A stretch of DNA of 64,000 nt. Origin: Fistulifera solaris (lineage: Eukaryota > Bacillariophyta > Bacillariophyceae > Naviculales > Stauroneidaceae). The notes under the pieces were generated by a model, which was not told where the DNA came from, did not search any database, and was given only the letters and a program-made list of their open reading frames with translations. The stretch lies in assembly GCA_030295235.1 (NCBI GenBank), contig AP026152.1, forward strand, positions 784,470 to 848,469, in the 5' to 3' direction. This document shows, in pieces, positions 35,390 to 46,841 of the stretch (the stretch's first letter is position 1; every line of letters begins with the position of its first letter). The translations under genes were made by a program, and so were the position numbers.

Positions 35390-36715
35390 TTTGGGTCGTG
35401 CAGACATTCTGTGAGACTTCCAGACATTCGGGATAAGGTGTTTTGCGTCGCACAAAGAGTTTATGCTCGTACCAGAAAGTTCTGAACCCGGTGTTTCGGT
35501 TTTAGATATCCTTTTTCCGTATTCCAGAAATTCTGGAATTGGTACTTCGTTCACACAGAAATTCTGCAATGGGTCCAGATATTCTGGACCCGGGTGTATT
35601 GGCATTTACAGAAGTTCTGAGAGACTTTCAGATATTTTGGATAAAGTGATTGGGATGACCTAGAGATTCTGTGCACGTTTCAAATAGTTCACGGTCGGGG
35701 CTTTCCGTCCGACAATGACTTTGTGCATTTTCCAGAAATTTTGGAATCGGTGTTTTGGGCCGTGCAGACATTCTGTGAGACTTTCGGACATTCTGGATAA
35801 GGTGCTTTGCGTCGCACAAAGTGTTTATGCACGTTCCAGAAAGTTCTGGACCCGGGGTTTCGGTTTTAGATATCCTTTTTCCGTATTCCAGAAATTCTGG
35901 AATTGGTACTTCGGTCACACAGAAATTCTGCAATGGGTCCAGATATTCTGGACCCGGGTGTATTGGCATTTACAGAAGTTCTGAGAGACTTTCAGATATT
36001 TTGGATAAAGTGATTGGGATGACCTAGAGATTCTGTGCACGTTTCAAATAGTTCACGGTCGGGGCTTTCCGTCCGACAATGACTTTGTGCATTTTCCAGA
36101 AATTTTGGAATCGGTGTTTTGGGCCGTGCAGACATTCTGTGAGACTTTCGGACATTCTGGATAAGGTGCTTTGCGTCGCACAAAGTGTTTATGCACGTTC
36201 CAGAAAGTTCTGGACCCGGGGTTTCGGTTTTAGATATCCTTTTTCCGTATTCCAGAAATTCTGGAATTGGTACTTCGGTCACACAGAAATTCTGCAATGG
36301 GTCCAGATATTCTGGACCCGGGTGTATTGGCATTTACAGAAGTTCTGAGAGACTTCCAGATATTTTGGATAAAGTGATTGGGATGACCTAGAGATTCTGT
36401 GCACGTTTCAAATAGTTCACGGTCGGGGCTTTCCGTCCGACAATGACTTTGTGCATTTTCCAGAAATTTTGGAATCGGTGTTTTGGGCCGTGCAGACATT
36501 CTGTGAGACTTTCGGACATTCTGGATAAGGTGTTTTGCGTCGCACAAAGAGTTTATGCACGTTCCAGAAAGTTCTGGACCCGGGGTTTCGGTTTTAGATA
36601 TCCTTTTTCCGTATTCCAGAAATTCTGGAATTGGTACTTCGTTCACACAGAAATTCTGCAATGGGTCCAGATATTCTGGACCCGGGTTGATTGGCTTTAT
36701 CAGAAGGTCGGAGAA
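35390..36715. repeat. tandem satellite, 364-bp unit, about 3.6 copies
   Basis: The phrase GTGCAGACATTCTGTGAGAC recurs about every 364 bases, near 35399, 35763, 36127 and 36491. Copies are almost identical, differing by scattered substitutions (for example GGGTCG versus GGGCCG). Inside each unit are many short related words such as CCAGAAATTCTGGAATT and CCAGATATTCTGGACC, most of them small palindromes around TTCTGGA. Long open frames in the array repeat with the unit and are by-products. The last unit is cut short near 36715, where the sequence becomes unique. Confidence 0.9.
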
Positions 36716-36888
36716 GTTTTGAGATAATCCGCCACACGAAGCGTGCTTTTTATTTGCTATCGAGCTAATTTTTGCATGATAGGGTTGAATAACAGCTGAG
36801 CGATACAAGGTTTTCGATTTAGAATAGCAACGCGTGCAATGGTTACTGAAAACATTACTTTAATAGTTGATCTCGCTGAGGAGCCGCC

Positions 36889-37995
36889 TTAGCTTTGAGA
36901 TTGAATACAGGACCGAAGCACGTCAACAGCTCCAGGCACACGAAAAAGCACGCGGGCGCCGTAGAAAAGCATAACATCTATAGGGAAAGGATGTAAATTG
37001 CTAGCCTTTTTCCAGGCGGAGGATCTTTCCCTTTCGTACAACCTAAACCCATAAAGGGCACTTAATGAACGAGGATCAAAATTGTCCAGCAGCATGTCCA
37101 GCTGTCGGCGTTGGCTAGCAATGTCATTACAGAGGAGCATCTCTCGCACAATTGGCTCTGCTTCTTGAATGCGCTTTGCGTATGTAGCGTCAAATGCAAC
37201 ACTAAGTCCACGCGCGGTATCGTCGTGATACGCAACAATACGTAGTTTGATGATAATGAGCGCAAGCAAATATGGATCTTCAACCCCGTCCCAGTCCATG
37301 TCTGGATACTCCTTGAATATGTCACTGTATCGACAATTCATTTCGACAGGATAAACCCAGTCGCCTTCACGCGATCGTGCATGTCGTGAAAGAATTTCAT
37401 TGCTGTCTAGGTTTTCAACGTTTATCACGTATCGGACAAACGCATAAGCATCGTCATCTCTATTTAGATAGAGAAGCGCCAAGGGAACATAATAACCGAC
37501 CTCGCAATGATACTCAGGATCCAATCTAACAAGCTCCAAGAAGTGATTAAGTGCCATTTCCCAAACTTCTTTCACTTCATAGTCGTAAGCTACATCCATA
37601 TACGAAATAGCTAGGTTGGCACGGACGTCTAGGTATACCCGTGTCTCATCGGGCTCTCCAAACCGTCCTACATGTGTCTCAAACAAATTGCCTGCTGCTC
37701 TACTCTCGCTCCCTTCCCCCTACAGCAGACGAAGTTCCTCTTCTTTATAACCGTTTCTTTCTTCTGCAATCGTTTTACAGATATCGCGATGTTGCTTCAA
37801 ATGCTTCTTCTGACATTCAACACTGCAATACCAGGCTACGCTGCAACGCGAGCACTTTTTCAGCTCGGCTGTGGGATCCTTACACGTATAGCAGTATGGT
37901 TGTTCATTCAAATGAGTATCTCTTCCGTCGTAACATGGTGTTTTCCACGTCTTACTGTTCTCATCAAACGAATTATAGTTTGCTGCTTGCGACAT
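36889..37995 (-). CDS. MYND zinc-finger protein, tandem copy 1 (in-frame stop)
   Basis: The N-terminal 90 residues contain a MYND finger: CYTCKD, then CSRCSVAWYCSVEC, and KHLKQHRDIC, giving all eight Cys/His ligands. The rest is a helical region shared with the next gene (LELVRLDPEY, LALLYLNRDDDAYAFVRYV, RIQEAEPIVREMLL). MYND fingers bind proline-rich peptides in partner proteins. An in-frame TAG at 37720-37722 separates the finger from the helical part without a change of frame. The paralogue reads through the matching place. This could be a base substitution, a base-call error or a true nonsense mutation. The ATG at 37995 starts both the frame and the domain. Confidence 0.7.
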
Positions 37996-38521
37996 CTTTT
38001 CACCGGGAAGGATAGCGAGTTTTTATATACCTAGACGCTCACTGCGATCTCCGCTAACGCATCCAGACCAGTACACTTTTTGAAAGGATAGGATAGAAGA
38101 AGATGCGCTTGTTCTTAATAGTCCAGTTAACAAATAGTATACCAGGTAATGGACCATTTTTTTGTGATGTCGCGTTGTTTCGTGGACGTCAATGCAGATT
38201 TTCTGGGGACATAATGACAACAAAAGATTTTTCGATCTTTTATTGCGGGGGCGTGACAAACTCAGATATTCCGTCTGATATTCGAATAACGAGAACTGTC
38301 TACTATAGTCAAAAGTGTAAATTCAATTTATCCACGAATGTGCCGACGTATTGCAAAGAAATTAGTCAGAGATGTTGGACCTAAGCGAAAGTATTATGGA
38401 GTATGAAAACTATAAAAGCGCCTGACAAATGGAGGAGCACAAGTCGTGATTTAGAGGCCATAAAGTGCTTTCATTCGATGCCGTGTCTAGAGCATTCAGT
38501 TCACGCAACGCAGTTTCCACC

Positions 38522-39688
38522 TCATTCGTTTTCTTCTTCATCTTCACCATCGTCGTCCTCATTATGTTCTTGTACGATCTGTTGGAGTAGGTCGCTAGAT
38601 CCAGGTACGCGGAAAAAGGAACGGACACCATTCATAATTGTAACGTTTATCGGATAAGGATGGAAACGGGTAATTTCTTGAAGTGCCGAGAACCTTTCAA
38701 ATCCTGCAAGCTCCTCAAAATCGTGCATGGCATGCAGCACATTGTGGTCGATAGCGTCCAGAAGTGTATCAAGCTGTTTTCGCTGTGGAGTAATGTCACG
38801 ACAACAACCAAGCATTTCTTGCACTATCGGCCGCACTTCTTGAATTCGATTTGCAACTGTTTCGTTGAACGCAAAATCAAGCGTTCTTGAAAGAGTGTCG
38901 TGCGCTGCAACAGTACGCAGCTTGATGATAATCAGCGCCACCAGATATGGCTCGTCTACGGCTATCGGACTTCGATTGGGGCATTCTTTGAAAATGTCAA
39001 GGTATCGGCATTCGTGCTCGACCGCAAAGAAAAGGTCACCTGCAGTAGTCTGTGCATGCCGCGAGACTATCTCGTCCCTGTGCAGATTTTCAAATTTCAG
39101 CCAGTATCGAATAAACGCAAATGCATCGTCATCGCGATTTAGGTAAAGGAGAACAACGCAATACGAAAGTGAATTTCGCAATCATACGAAGGATCCAATC
39201 GCAATATTTCCAAGTAGTGAAAGAGTGCCTTTTCCCAAAGTTCTTTGATCTCATATTCGTAAGCAACATCCCAATAAGAATGTGCGAGGTATGCGCGAGC
39301 GGTAAGATATTCCTGAACTTCCTCCAGCTCTAATTCACCGAATTGCCCTACACGCGTTTCAAAGAAGTCTTCCACCTCGTCGTCATCGTGTTCACCCCAT
39401 TCCCAGCAACAAAGCGGATATTCCGTCGTTTGTAAGTCTTCAATTTCCCTTGCAACTTGTTTACAGAGTATGCTGTGCTCTTTGAAATGCATCTTTTGAC
39501 ATTCGCTACTACAATACCACGCTACCTGACAGCGCGAACATCGTTTGAGCCTCAAAGTGTCTCCAAGATCATTACAAGAATAGCAATAGGGCTGTTCTTT
39601 TAGACACGTATCCTTCCCCTCGTAGTATAAGCTTCAAAAAGGTGTTATACTCCTGGAGGAAGGTGGGATCGAGCAGCCAATTCGACAT
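38522..39688 (-). CDS. MYND zinc-finger protein, tandem copy 2 (frame breaks)
   Basis: Same layout as the gene at 36889-37995. The MYND finger reads CYSCND, then CSRCQVAWYCSSEC and MHFKEHSILC. The helical part includes LEILRLDPSYDCEIHF and LLYLNRDDDAFAFIRYWL. The C-terminus is a short acidic run of Glu and Asp. A start at 39688 (MSNWLLDPTFLQEY) joins the finger if one base change near 39626 is allowed, and a second one-base loss occurs near 39165-39180. The two genes are 526 bases apart on the same strand, a tandem duplication with substantial divergence. The function is likely protein interaction; the partner is unknown. Confidence 0.65.
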
Positions 39689-40109
39689 CGTCTTGTCGGC
39701 CGAATAGTCCACTCTGGTTGATAATCTTGACCTTTAGGTGTACTGCACCGCTTTTTGGGAAGATTACAATGAAAACAACTTCTCGCAGGAGAAGAGAGGC
39801 AATGCAACTATTGATTCGCATCTTTTGGCGGCGATCATCATCGTTTGCGCGTCTTTCCCGTATAATGTCGTAGTGTGTCTCATTGCCTACATTCCGGAAT
39901 ATATGGTATTTTCACTCTGAATTGAAGTGTAGATTACTTTTTTCGGCGCGCCTTTCGGCGATAATAAGACGTTCGGCGTTCTGCGTTTGCGAAGAGAAGA
40001 AAGAGAGACCTGCAACAAAAGAAAGGCAAAGACTAATTACAAGTGCCTTGCTTATCTCTATAAGCGTACTATTACAGGCTGAAACGAAAAGAGAATAGAG
40101 AATTACAGG
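39689..40109. other. divergent intergenic region
   Basis: The region lies between a minus-strand and a plus-strand gene and should hold both promoters. A short hydrophobic open frame at 39738-39920 has no support. No repeat was seen. Confidence 0.35.
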
Positions 40110-40520
40110 ATGGAAGTGACACGAAATCGTCCTGAACCTTATTATTTCTCCTCGGAACCATCACTGCATTTGAATGAGACCGATTTCGAGGTTCAACCGC
40201 CCACCAATTCTCAAAAGAAAACTTGGTTGTCCCTGGGAATTTCGATCTTACAAGGCTTCTGTAAGCCGAGGCGAAATGCTTTTGCAAGCGATGAGGACAG
40301 TGATGAGGACGACGATGATACTGGACTTGCCAGCATCACAACATTAGTAACTCGTCAACATTCGCCGAACTACTTGAACTACTATTTTTATGGCTCCACA
40401 CAAAGTATATTGGAGATCTGGGTAGCTGCATGCGTGCTCCTCGGATGGACGATACGCTTTCTTCAATACAAGGACAGCTCTTTGGCTTTGACAACGGCTG
40501 TCGTCGGAAACAAGTTATAA
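40110..40520 (+). CDS. small single-pass membrane protein, family with 46842-47180
   Basis: 136 residues. An N-terminal polar part leads to WLSLGISILQGFCKPRR, an acidic run (DEDSDEDDDDTG) and one membrane span near the C-terminus (ILEIWVAACVLLGWTIRFL). The element LQGFC-P, the spacing and the C-terminal span also occur in the gene at 46842-47180, so the two probably belong to one family. No signal peptide is visible, suggesting a tail-anchored protein. No known domain was recognised; the function is unknown. Confidence 0.5.
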   Translation: MEVTRNRPEPYYFSSEPSLHLNETDFEVQPPTNSQKKTWLSLGISILQGFCKPRRNAFASDEDSDEDDDDTGLASITTLVTRQHSPNYLNYYFYGSTQSILEIWVAACVLLGWTIRFLQYKDSSLALTTAVVGNKL

Positions 40521-40868
40521 CGTTTCTCCGGATTAGTTCGGTCTCAGCAAAGCACCCTTCTACTGAAAGAATTAAATACTCTTATCAAGTAAAAAGTTAG
40601 TAATTTTCCAACATTACTTTTTTACGATAAAAGCACTGTTTCTGACGACCACCGTGAATTCACCCTTCGACTCGTACGCTTGCTCGCCTATAAACTACAT
40701 TTGTTCGATCACCATCACCAAGCCAAGTTTCTATTTCGAACATTAAGACCCAGTATTAATTTACACTAACAAAAAGGTACGGAGTACTCCGTATTCTAGC
40801 TATCAAACAACATCGAGTCCAACAGCGGCCACACTTCGACGTTTCATGTTCTGTTTATCGGGTAACCG
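40521..40868. other. convergent intergenic region with a 16-bp palindrome
   Basis: No gene. TACGGAGTACTCCGTA, a perfect palindrome, lies at 40778-40793 between the ends of two convergent genes. Confidence 0.5.
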
Positions 40869-41561
40869 TCAAGTCATTTCCGCTTGAAACGATCCAGTCG
40901 TCGTCTCTCCTCCATTTAAAGCAGGGCTCATTGAAGCAGTCTCTTCCTTCGGTACTTTGACACCGTCCTTGCCGACGAACAAGCAGAGTGCATTCGTCAA
41001 CAGCGCTGCAATCAACCAGAACATACAACTGACTAAATCTGTTTTCATCGCCGTAATAGATGTCTCTTCGTCTTTGCGCACAATATGTACATAGCTCAAG
41101 CAAATATCTAAAACAGCCCCGAGAAAGAACTCGACATCCGCAACTAATCGCAACCCTCGAATAGTCTGGCTCTCGTCTTTTCTCTTTTTTACGTTGCGAT
41201 ACAAAAGTTGCAGGGCTTCCAGCAGATAAAAATGCGTCGAGGCCCAGTTAAACGCAACACTGGTATTACTTTTGGGTTCCGCAACGGCACTAATGCAACC
41301 AAAAACACCCGCGAAAATGAGAGTGAGATGTAACCATGTGCGCGGTCGGTGATTGTAATAATCGAACGCCCCCACAATAACGAAACAAAAGGCCCCCGCA
41401 AATAACAGCCCTCGACTATCACCCGACTCGATGGTTTCATCATTGTTGTTGATATTCTGTAGCTGCAAGCCGGAACTGATGCAGTACAAAATCGACGCGA
41501 GAAGAAAGAAAAAATTGGAGGCCACGAGAAGGCGGAACGAATTGGGCGCCGATTTCGTCAT
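40869..41561 (-). CDS. multi-pass membrane protein of unknown function
   Basis: 230 residues with about six hydrophobic spans: LLVASNFFFLLASILYCISSG, GLLFAGAFCFVIVGAFDYY, LTLIFAGVFGCISAV, a weaker span near FYLLEALQLLY, FFLGAVLDICLSYVHIV and CMFWLIAALLTNALCLFVG. Charged loops (KKRKDESQ) lie between, and a Ser/Thr-rich tail follows. No family motif is recognised and no plastid targeting sequence is visible. It is intronless and uninterrupted, which supports a real gene. It converges with the gene at 40110. Confidence 0.65.
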   Translation of the reverse strand: MTKSAPNSFRLLVASNFFFLLASILYCISSGLQLQNINNNDETIESGDSRGLLFAGAFCFVIVGAFDYYNHRPRTWLHLTLIFAGVFGCISAVAEPKSNTSVAFNWASTHFYLLEALQLLYRNVKKRKDESQTIRGLRLVADVEFFLGAVLDICLSYVHIVRKDEETSITAMKTDLVSCMFWLIAALLTNALCLFVGKDGVKVPKEETASMSPALNGGETTTGSFQAEMT

Positions 41562-42105
41562 TGCGCTTGTAATTGATGGCTCTTTTCAATTGTGTGACTG
41601 TTCAACGACCAATTGTAGTTGCTGCAAGCTTCAACACTTTCGAAACAAGCAATGACAGGGTGAAAAAAGACCGCGAAAAAAGCCGATAGGTCATTGTCAC
41701 CGAATGGAAGAAGTAAAAGACTTCGAGAACGTCGCTAAACTGCGCTACACAATGAGGTATAGTACCTGGTACTTGTCGATGACGTTGTATATCGTCGGAA
41801 TCAGAATCCGTGAACGAATTACGTTGTGTCCCGAGTCCCGAGTGCTGAGCCTATGACTACTGTATGAGTGATAGAGTGTTGAGTGCAAAATTTCAAAGTC
41901 TCATCGTGACTCTCGACTATCGACAAAAGTTTCGGCGAACATGGCTTCTCTCGCGTAATAAAAAGTGTGCGATGATCGCGATACATCGTGTTGATGAGAA
42001 AATAATAAAGGTTTTTGCTGGCATTATAGCGCAACCAAAGGGTCTTTCTTCGTCTACAACATTTTACATTGCTCTTCACTCTATAAATCAAACCGATATC
42101 GTACC
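41562..42105. other. divergent intergenic region
   Basis: Promoter region for the two genes pointing away from it. Only short open frames without family features occur. Confidence 0.35.
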
Positions 42106-42666
42106 ATGGCAACCGCATCGACATCAATGACGCTCACAAACAGCAGAGGCAGTCCTAACAAGTCGCCTCGAAAACATCTCATGCCTCCTGTTCTCAGGCG
42201 TTTCTCATCGGATACCGAATTTGATGATCTCATGTCGAATGTTGATGCCGGAGATATGTGCGAGAACCTCGAGCTGCTTCAGTTAGATAAGAATGAGGAG
42301 GCAGAAGAAGAAAATGATAAGACGGACGGTTCCATGAAACACAAACTCTCCGCGTTTAAGGGAGAAAAATCGCGTGGCCACAAACAGCATTCATCGAACT
42401 GGTCCTTCTCGTTAGGTTCCTTCGACGACTCCTATTCCGAAGACGTTACCGCAGCGATGGAAGAGCTCTCGATCGGAACATCGGTGCGAGATGATACAGA
42501 CGCAGTAAATTTGTCTGGTGATTTTCTATTGAATCTTCTAAAACGTACGAACAGCAACAGCAGTCAACACAATACTACTATAAGCAGCATCCACTCAAAA
42601 TATCAGTCGTCCTTGCATGATGTCGACAGCGACGCCGACGACGGAGAAGACGATGAGCAGAAATAA
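42106..42666 (+). CDS. acidic, Ser-rich protein of unknown function
   Basis: 186 residues, intronless. The composition is strongly biased to Ser, Asp, Glu and Asn. It has possible phosphorylation-type segments (PRKHLMPPVLRRFSSDTEF), a central aromatic patch (SNWSFSLGSFDDSYSEDV), then DFLLNLLKRTNSNSS and an acidic end. No domain, membrane span or signal peptide is visible, and most of it is probably disordered. The RRFSSDTEF segment resembles a basic-directed kinase site, which hints at a regulatory protein; this is inference only. Confidence 0.5.
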   Translation: MATASTSMTLTNSRGSPNKSPRKHLMPPVLRRFSSDTEFDDLMSNVDAGDMCENLELLQLDKNEEAEEENDKTDGSMKHKLSAFKGEKSRGHKQHSSNWSFSLGSFDDSYSEDVTAAMEELSIGTSVRDDTDAVNLSGDFLLNLLKRTNSNSSQHNTTISSIHSKYQSSLHDVDSDADDGEDDEQK

Positions 42667-43073
42667 CAAAAGCAGCGTCAGCAAGCGTAAGATTCGATCG
42701 AAGATTCCGAGCAGCAACAACGAGATTCAAATCAACGCTTGATTGATAAAAAAAGCCACAAAGTTGGAGCAAAGAATCGCCTATGATGATCCGAAGAATA
42801 GAGAATGTGTTTCTCGCGATGGGGGTGGCTGTGTAAGTCGACGAATCATCAGACATTGCCGCCTTTCAACTTTCGCTTGCGAGACTTCTTCATTGAGTGA
42901 AGACTGTGAGATTGTTGTATGCAGCGAGTTTGAGTCTGTGTGTTGCTTATGCATTTTGATTCGAAACGGCGAATAGGCGCCACCAATCTTTCCGTTCTAC
43001 ATGCACAACGAGGAAGTTAGGTTTTCGTAAAACAGTGGTCATTCTATGGCGACGTTGTTGAGGTTATATCTAT
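42667..43073. other. convergent intergenic region
   Basis: About 400 bases between the 3' ends of two genes. Nothing recognisable. Confidence 0.35.
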
Positions 43074-45622
43074 CTAAAACTGAAGGCACGCTGGACACTT
43101 GCCCACGCATGTTTCCCAGGCACATCGCTCCTCCCAAGCTATCTCGGGGTTATTCTTACAATCATCAGGACAAGTTTCGTCCGTAATACAATCGGAACAT
43201 TGCGCACACGAATCCCACCCGCACTTCGTAGACCACGGATCAGGGCTTGTGGAGCACCAATCACGACAGTTGCCGTATTTTGCCATCAAAAAGGATCGAA
43301 TTCAATGAACTTTCGTGTATTGGGCCACTTCTCCCAGTCAACCTTGATCGGCGTGCGTGGGTGACACAGGTGCACAACGTACAGATCTCGCAACACGTTC
43401 ATGGCGTATCCCGCTCGATGTAGCTCGTGAAACCATGAAACCTTGTCGTACCCGTATCCGCGAATGGCGGTCCAAAAGCGTGGAATGCCGGGTAAATAGC
43501 CGATGACATACGGTTCGTATGCCAGCTCCCAGTCAATAGGATAGTATGGCGCTTCCGTGAAGTTGTACCACATCTCTGATTTTGTGGATCCTTGGTTTTT
43601 AGGTGTGACATCATGATAGATAACCCAAGCTGCATTCTTCTCGACCATCTTTATGAGATCGTGTTTGGAATTTGGCAAGTCGCTTTCGGTTGCCGACTTT
43701 TCTGGGGCGTAATTAATCCCACCCGGGCAAACTTCGAATGCAGGTAACACAAACAGGGTTCGTTTGCGGCGCATCTTGTCGACAATTTGAGGATCTTTCT
43801 TCATTAGCCCTTTAATGGTGGCATGAGAATTCGGAGTGACAATGAGGTCGACATCAAGCAACAAAAAATAGTTGCTACCCGTGTTTTCCAGCGCCAAATT
43901 GCGAAGAGCGTTATATGGATAAGTCCACTGTATAGACGCTTCTGGATACGGCGAGAAATCAACAATCTTTTCCATCAGGACGTGAACGTTACTTTCACGC
44001 AAATACCAAGCAATTGTGTGATTTGATAGCCACGACGATATCAAGTCTACATCTTCAGAGCTCTGAACGTAAAGCGCAATCGAACCGGGTCCATTCCATT
44101 TTCGCAGGTTCAAAATAACATTATCAAGCTTTGCGAGGCTTGCAGAAGCCTGCATCGTTATCACGATATGATCGTCATCTTGAAGCTCGACTTGTCGATG
44201 AATGAAATTGACAAGGGTTTTACTTTGAGGCTTGGTGGAGTTTAGCGACAGGGCATGACTCTCAAGTTTCTCCCATTGTTCTAGTAGCTGATCTTTGTAC
44301 GTTCGAGGAGTCCATACCTTTTCGATCAGCATCTTTTCACGCCACCAGATTTCCCAGTCCTTGACTAAGCTTCGATTGGTCAAGTCGTGAATGGTTTTCT
44401 CCATTGCCTTCGCCGAAGCAAGTGTCATAGATTTGCCACTTTTGTGAGCCTTGCCATTGCTGTCGAGTCGGCTGCTGCAGGTAGCGCGGGCCCACCAATA
44501 TTCGGTCTCATACTTGATTTTTATCCCTTCATGCTCCTGCCCACCAGCAAAAAAACCATCTATGACAAAAGAAAAGCGTTTAGGAAAGCTCTCATGGATG
44601 TATCATCTGATACATCAAGAACAATCGAGGCTTGAACGTTAAAATGACTTTGACTTACATGGAACGTCACCGGTTCGGCGCATATCGCCATCTTTTGCCA
44701 TGCATGTGAACATGTTACGCGGAGTACGATGCAATTGCAAATTGTGATGGTTCCAAGCTGCTAATAGCAAATGCTCGGGAGATTCAATAGCATGAAATGT
44801 CTCATTGGAATACTCATTTCGAAGGAAAGGCGGGAGCACATCCAGCGCGTCAAGAATGGAATCCTTGCTCACGGTGAAATGCCGATCGTTGATGGCTCCC
44901 CAGTCCTCGCCTTCCGGGACGACAATTGCATTCTTCGGGAAGTCGGATATGTCATACGGGCACATGTAGAACTGGTCCGTTCGAGTAACGATGAACCTGT
45001 CGTACTTCTCGGTCAGCTTCAATTCGCGGATGTGTTCCGCCAACCAGTATCGCATCATGTTCTGAATGGCACCAGACGTCTTGTGTCCTTTCACGCCGCC
45101 AAGAACACCTGCTTCTCTAGCTAGTCCTTGGATGCGAGGCTCAACAATTTCTCGCCACCCGTCGATGCGCAACGTGTCTGTGTTTGAGTTAGCCATGAGC
45201 CATGAATGTTGACGCTGCTGTTATCAAATGACTTGTCTGACCTCAAAATTCACGCTGAACTTACCGAGTGCATCTCCCCAATCCTTGTACTCCTTCTCGC
45301 GAAAAATGTACTTGGCTCGTTTCCAAAGAGACGCGTCGTTGTATTTGTCATCACTCGCGCCCACCACCAGGCCCAAGTCGGCTTGATTATAGTCAAGAAC
45401 ATTTTTGTAAAGAGATTCCCATGCTGGTTCACCGCAACGAAGATTTCCGATCAGGAATACAATAGTGCGATTCCCTTGTTGTGGTTGCAGACGAAGTCCT
45501 TTTGGAGCAAAAATCATGCGCCTCATCAAAAATGTATTACAAAGCCAACTTAAAATCATTGCGCCGATCAGAGCCAAAAGGAAAATTCCTTTGTGTCCGT
45601 ACTTTAGCTGAGAAGAACGCAT
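43074..45622 (-). CDS. GT49-like (LARGE/B4GAT1-type) Golgi glycosyltransferase, tandem copy A, with 12-Cys tail
   Basis: Exons 45622-45265, 45177-44659 and 44559-43286, with introns of 87 and 99 nt. The start gives a short cytoplasmic head and one signal-anchor span (GIFLLALIGAMILSWLCNTF), as in type II Golgi enzymes. An N-terminal domain has FLIGNLRCGEPAWESLYKNV and KYDRFIVTRTDQFYMCPYDI. The C-terminal domain resembles GT49: LENTGSNYFLLLDVDLIVTPN with a DxD metal motif, FVLPAFEVCPGG, EPYVIGYLPG and VVHLCHPRTP. It probably transfers sugars in the Golgi; donor and acceptor are unknown. The frame ends at TGA 43286-43288 after EFDPF. A second frame starting at the overlapping ATG gives MAKYGNCRDWC and a tail with 12 Cys, ending at 43074. 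Copy B has the same arrangement. The joined three exons hold exactly 717 codons. Confidence 0.75.
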
Positions 45623-46841
45623 TTTGTGAATATCTCGATAACATTTATCGAAAGCATCTATGCAAGGAAGAAATGTTTCGTCGAGGGATGAGTCAAATTT
45701 TGCTTTCTCAAATGCATGTTAACAAAAGTTCTTCGGTGGGGAGCAACGATGATGCCGATGATATGTTACGTTCCTAAATCAGTTGCTAGTCCTTCTTGTT
45801 GAATTCATTATTTGTGAGCATCTAGTGGGCGATAGGAAATGCTCACATCAATGCTGATGACGCTTGGAAGCGACGAGCAGGTGACCTTGTTTGGTGAAGG
45901 GCTGTTGTAAAAGAGTCAACGTATCTTATGCAGAAACGATGACGCCAAAGTGACCAAAGCAAACGTCTTACTACTTCTTTCGTAATTGTGATTGCTTCCT
46001 CTTCGTCTCTGATAATGATATTGTTCTGATTTATAACAGATTTAACAATATTTTCGAGGCTGACTCGTCGCAGCGTTTGATTTCGCGACGAGACGCTGTG
46101 AAAAAATGCTCTTTATAGATAGGTACATGAGTTAAACCACGACTGTATACTCCGGATACCTTAATTGTAACTGGTTGTTAAAAGAGTCACTGTCGTGAAG
46201 GTGAAATGCACGACCAATACCGTTCCGTTTCGTATGGAATTCATTCTCGTGTTAGCATTGAACCCTCCACGCAAGCCAATTTCAGTGCTTAGCTGCCGAA
46301 AGCAACACATTAGGACGTTGGTAGATATCTTCAATTTCACATTAGTCCAAACGAGCTCAATGCTCTTGTCATTGAATAAGAAATCAACAAAAATTGTTCG
46401 CACAGCTCAAAAATCGCTGGAGGGGTGGAGGGCTGCAACACCGAAGAAGAGTAGTCCCGTGCAATCGTCAGCGTTCTTCTCCAAATGAAGAGCTGAGAAC
46501 TAGTCCCATTTGACAGCGGCAAAATATTAAGGATCTTCGCTCGATGTTCATTCATTGGTTCGCTTTTTCGATAGACGGCGTCATAAATTGCCCATGCAAT
46601 TACAGAAGCCGAGATGAGTGGGATACGTAGCATTCGTTGTGCTATAGTCGCTGATTATTGCTGCGTAGACATAGCTTTGCTGATAGATTAAGACGTCAGC
46701 TTTGTTTTGACAGCGGCGCTTTCTGCTGTGCTGCTTTGCAGGAATTCATGACACGGCTCTCTCGCAAGCCTTGAACGGAAAATATGGATATCGCGGCAAC
46801 TTAATTAGCAATTTTCCGTGAAAGAAAATATCGTCTTATCG
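45623..46841. other. intergenic region
   Basis: About 1.2 kb without an accepted gene. Overlapping open frames of about 97 codons occur on both strands at 46195-46633. The minus-strand one starts with a possible membrane span (IPLISASVIAWAIYDAVY) but has no other support. Confidence 0.35.

Noticed and set aside
35258-36808. Open frames of 68-192 codons on both strands in the satellite
   Set aside because: They recur with the 364-base period and overlap on both strands. They are by-products of the repeat and show no protein family features.
46195-46633. Overlapping open frames of about 97 codons on both strands
   Set aside because: Only a weak hydrophobic stretch supports the minus-strand frame, and neither has a relative in the window.
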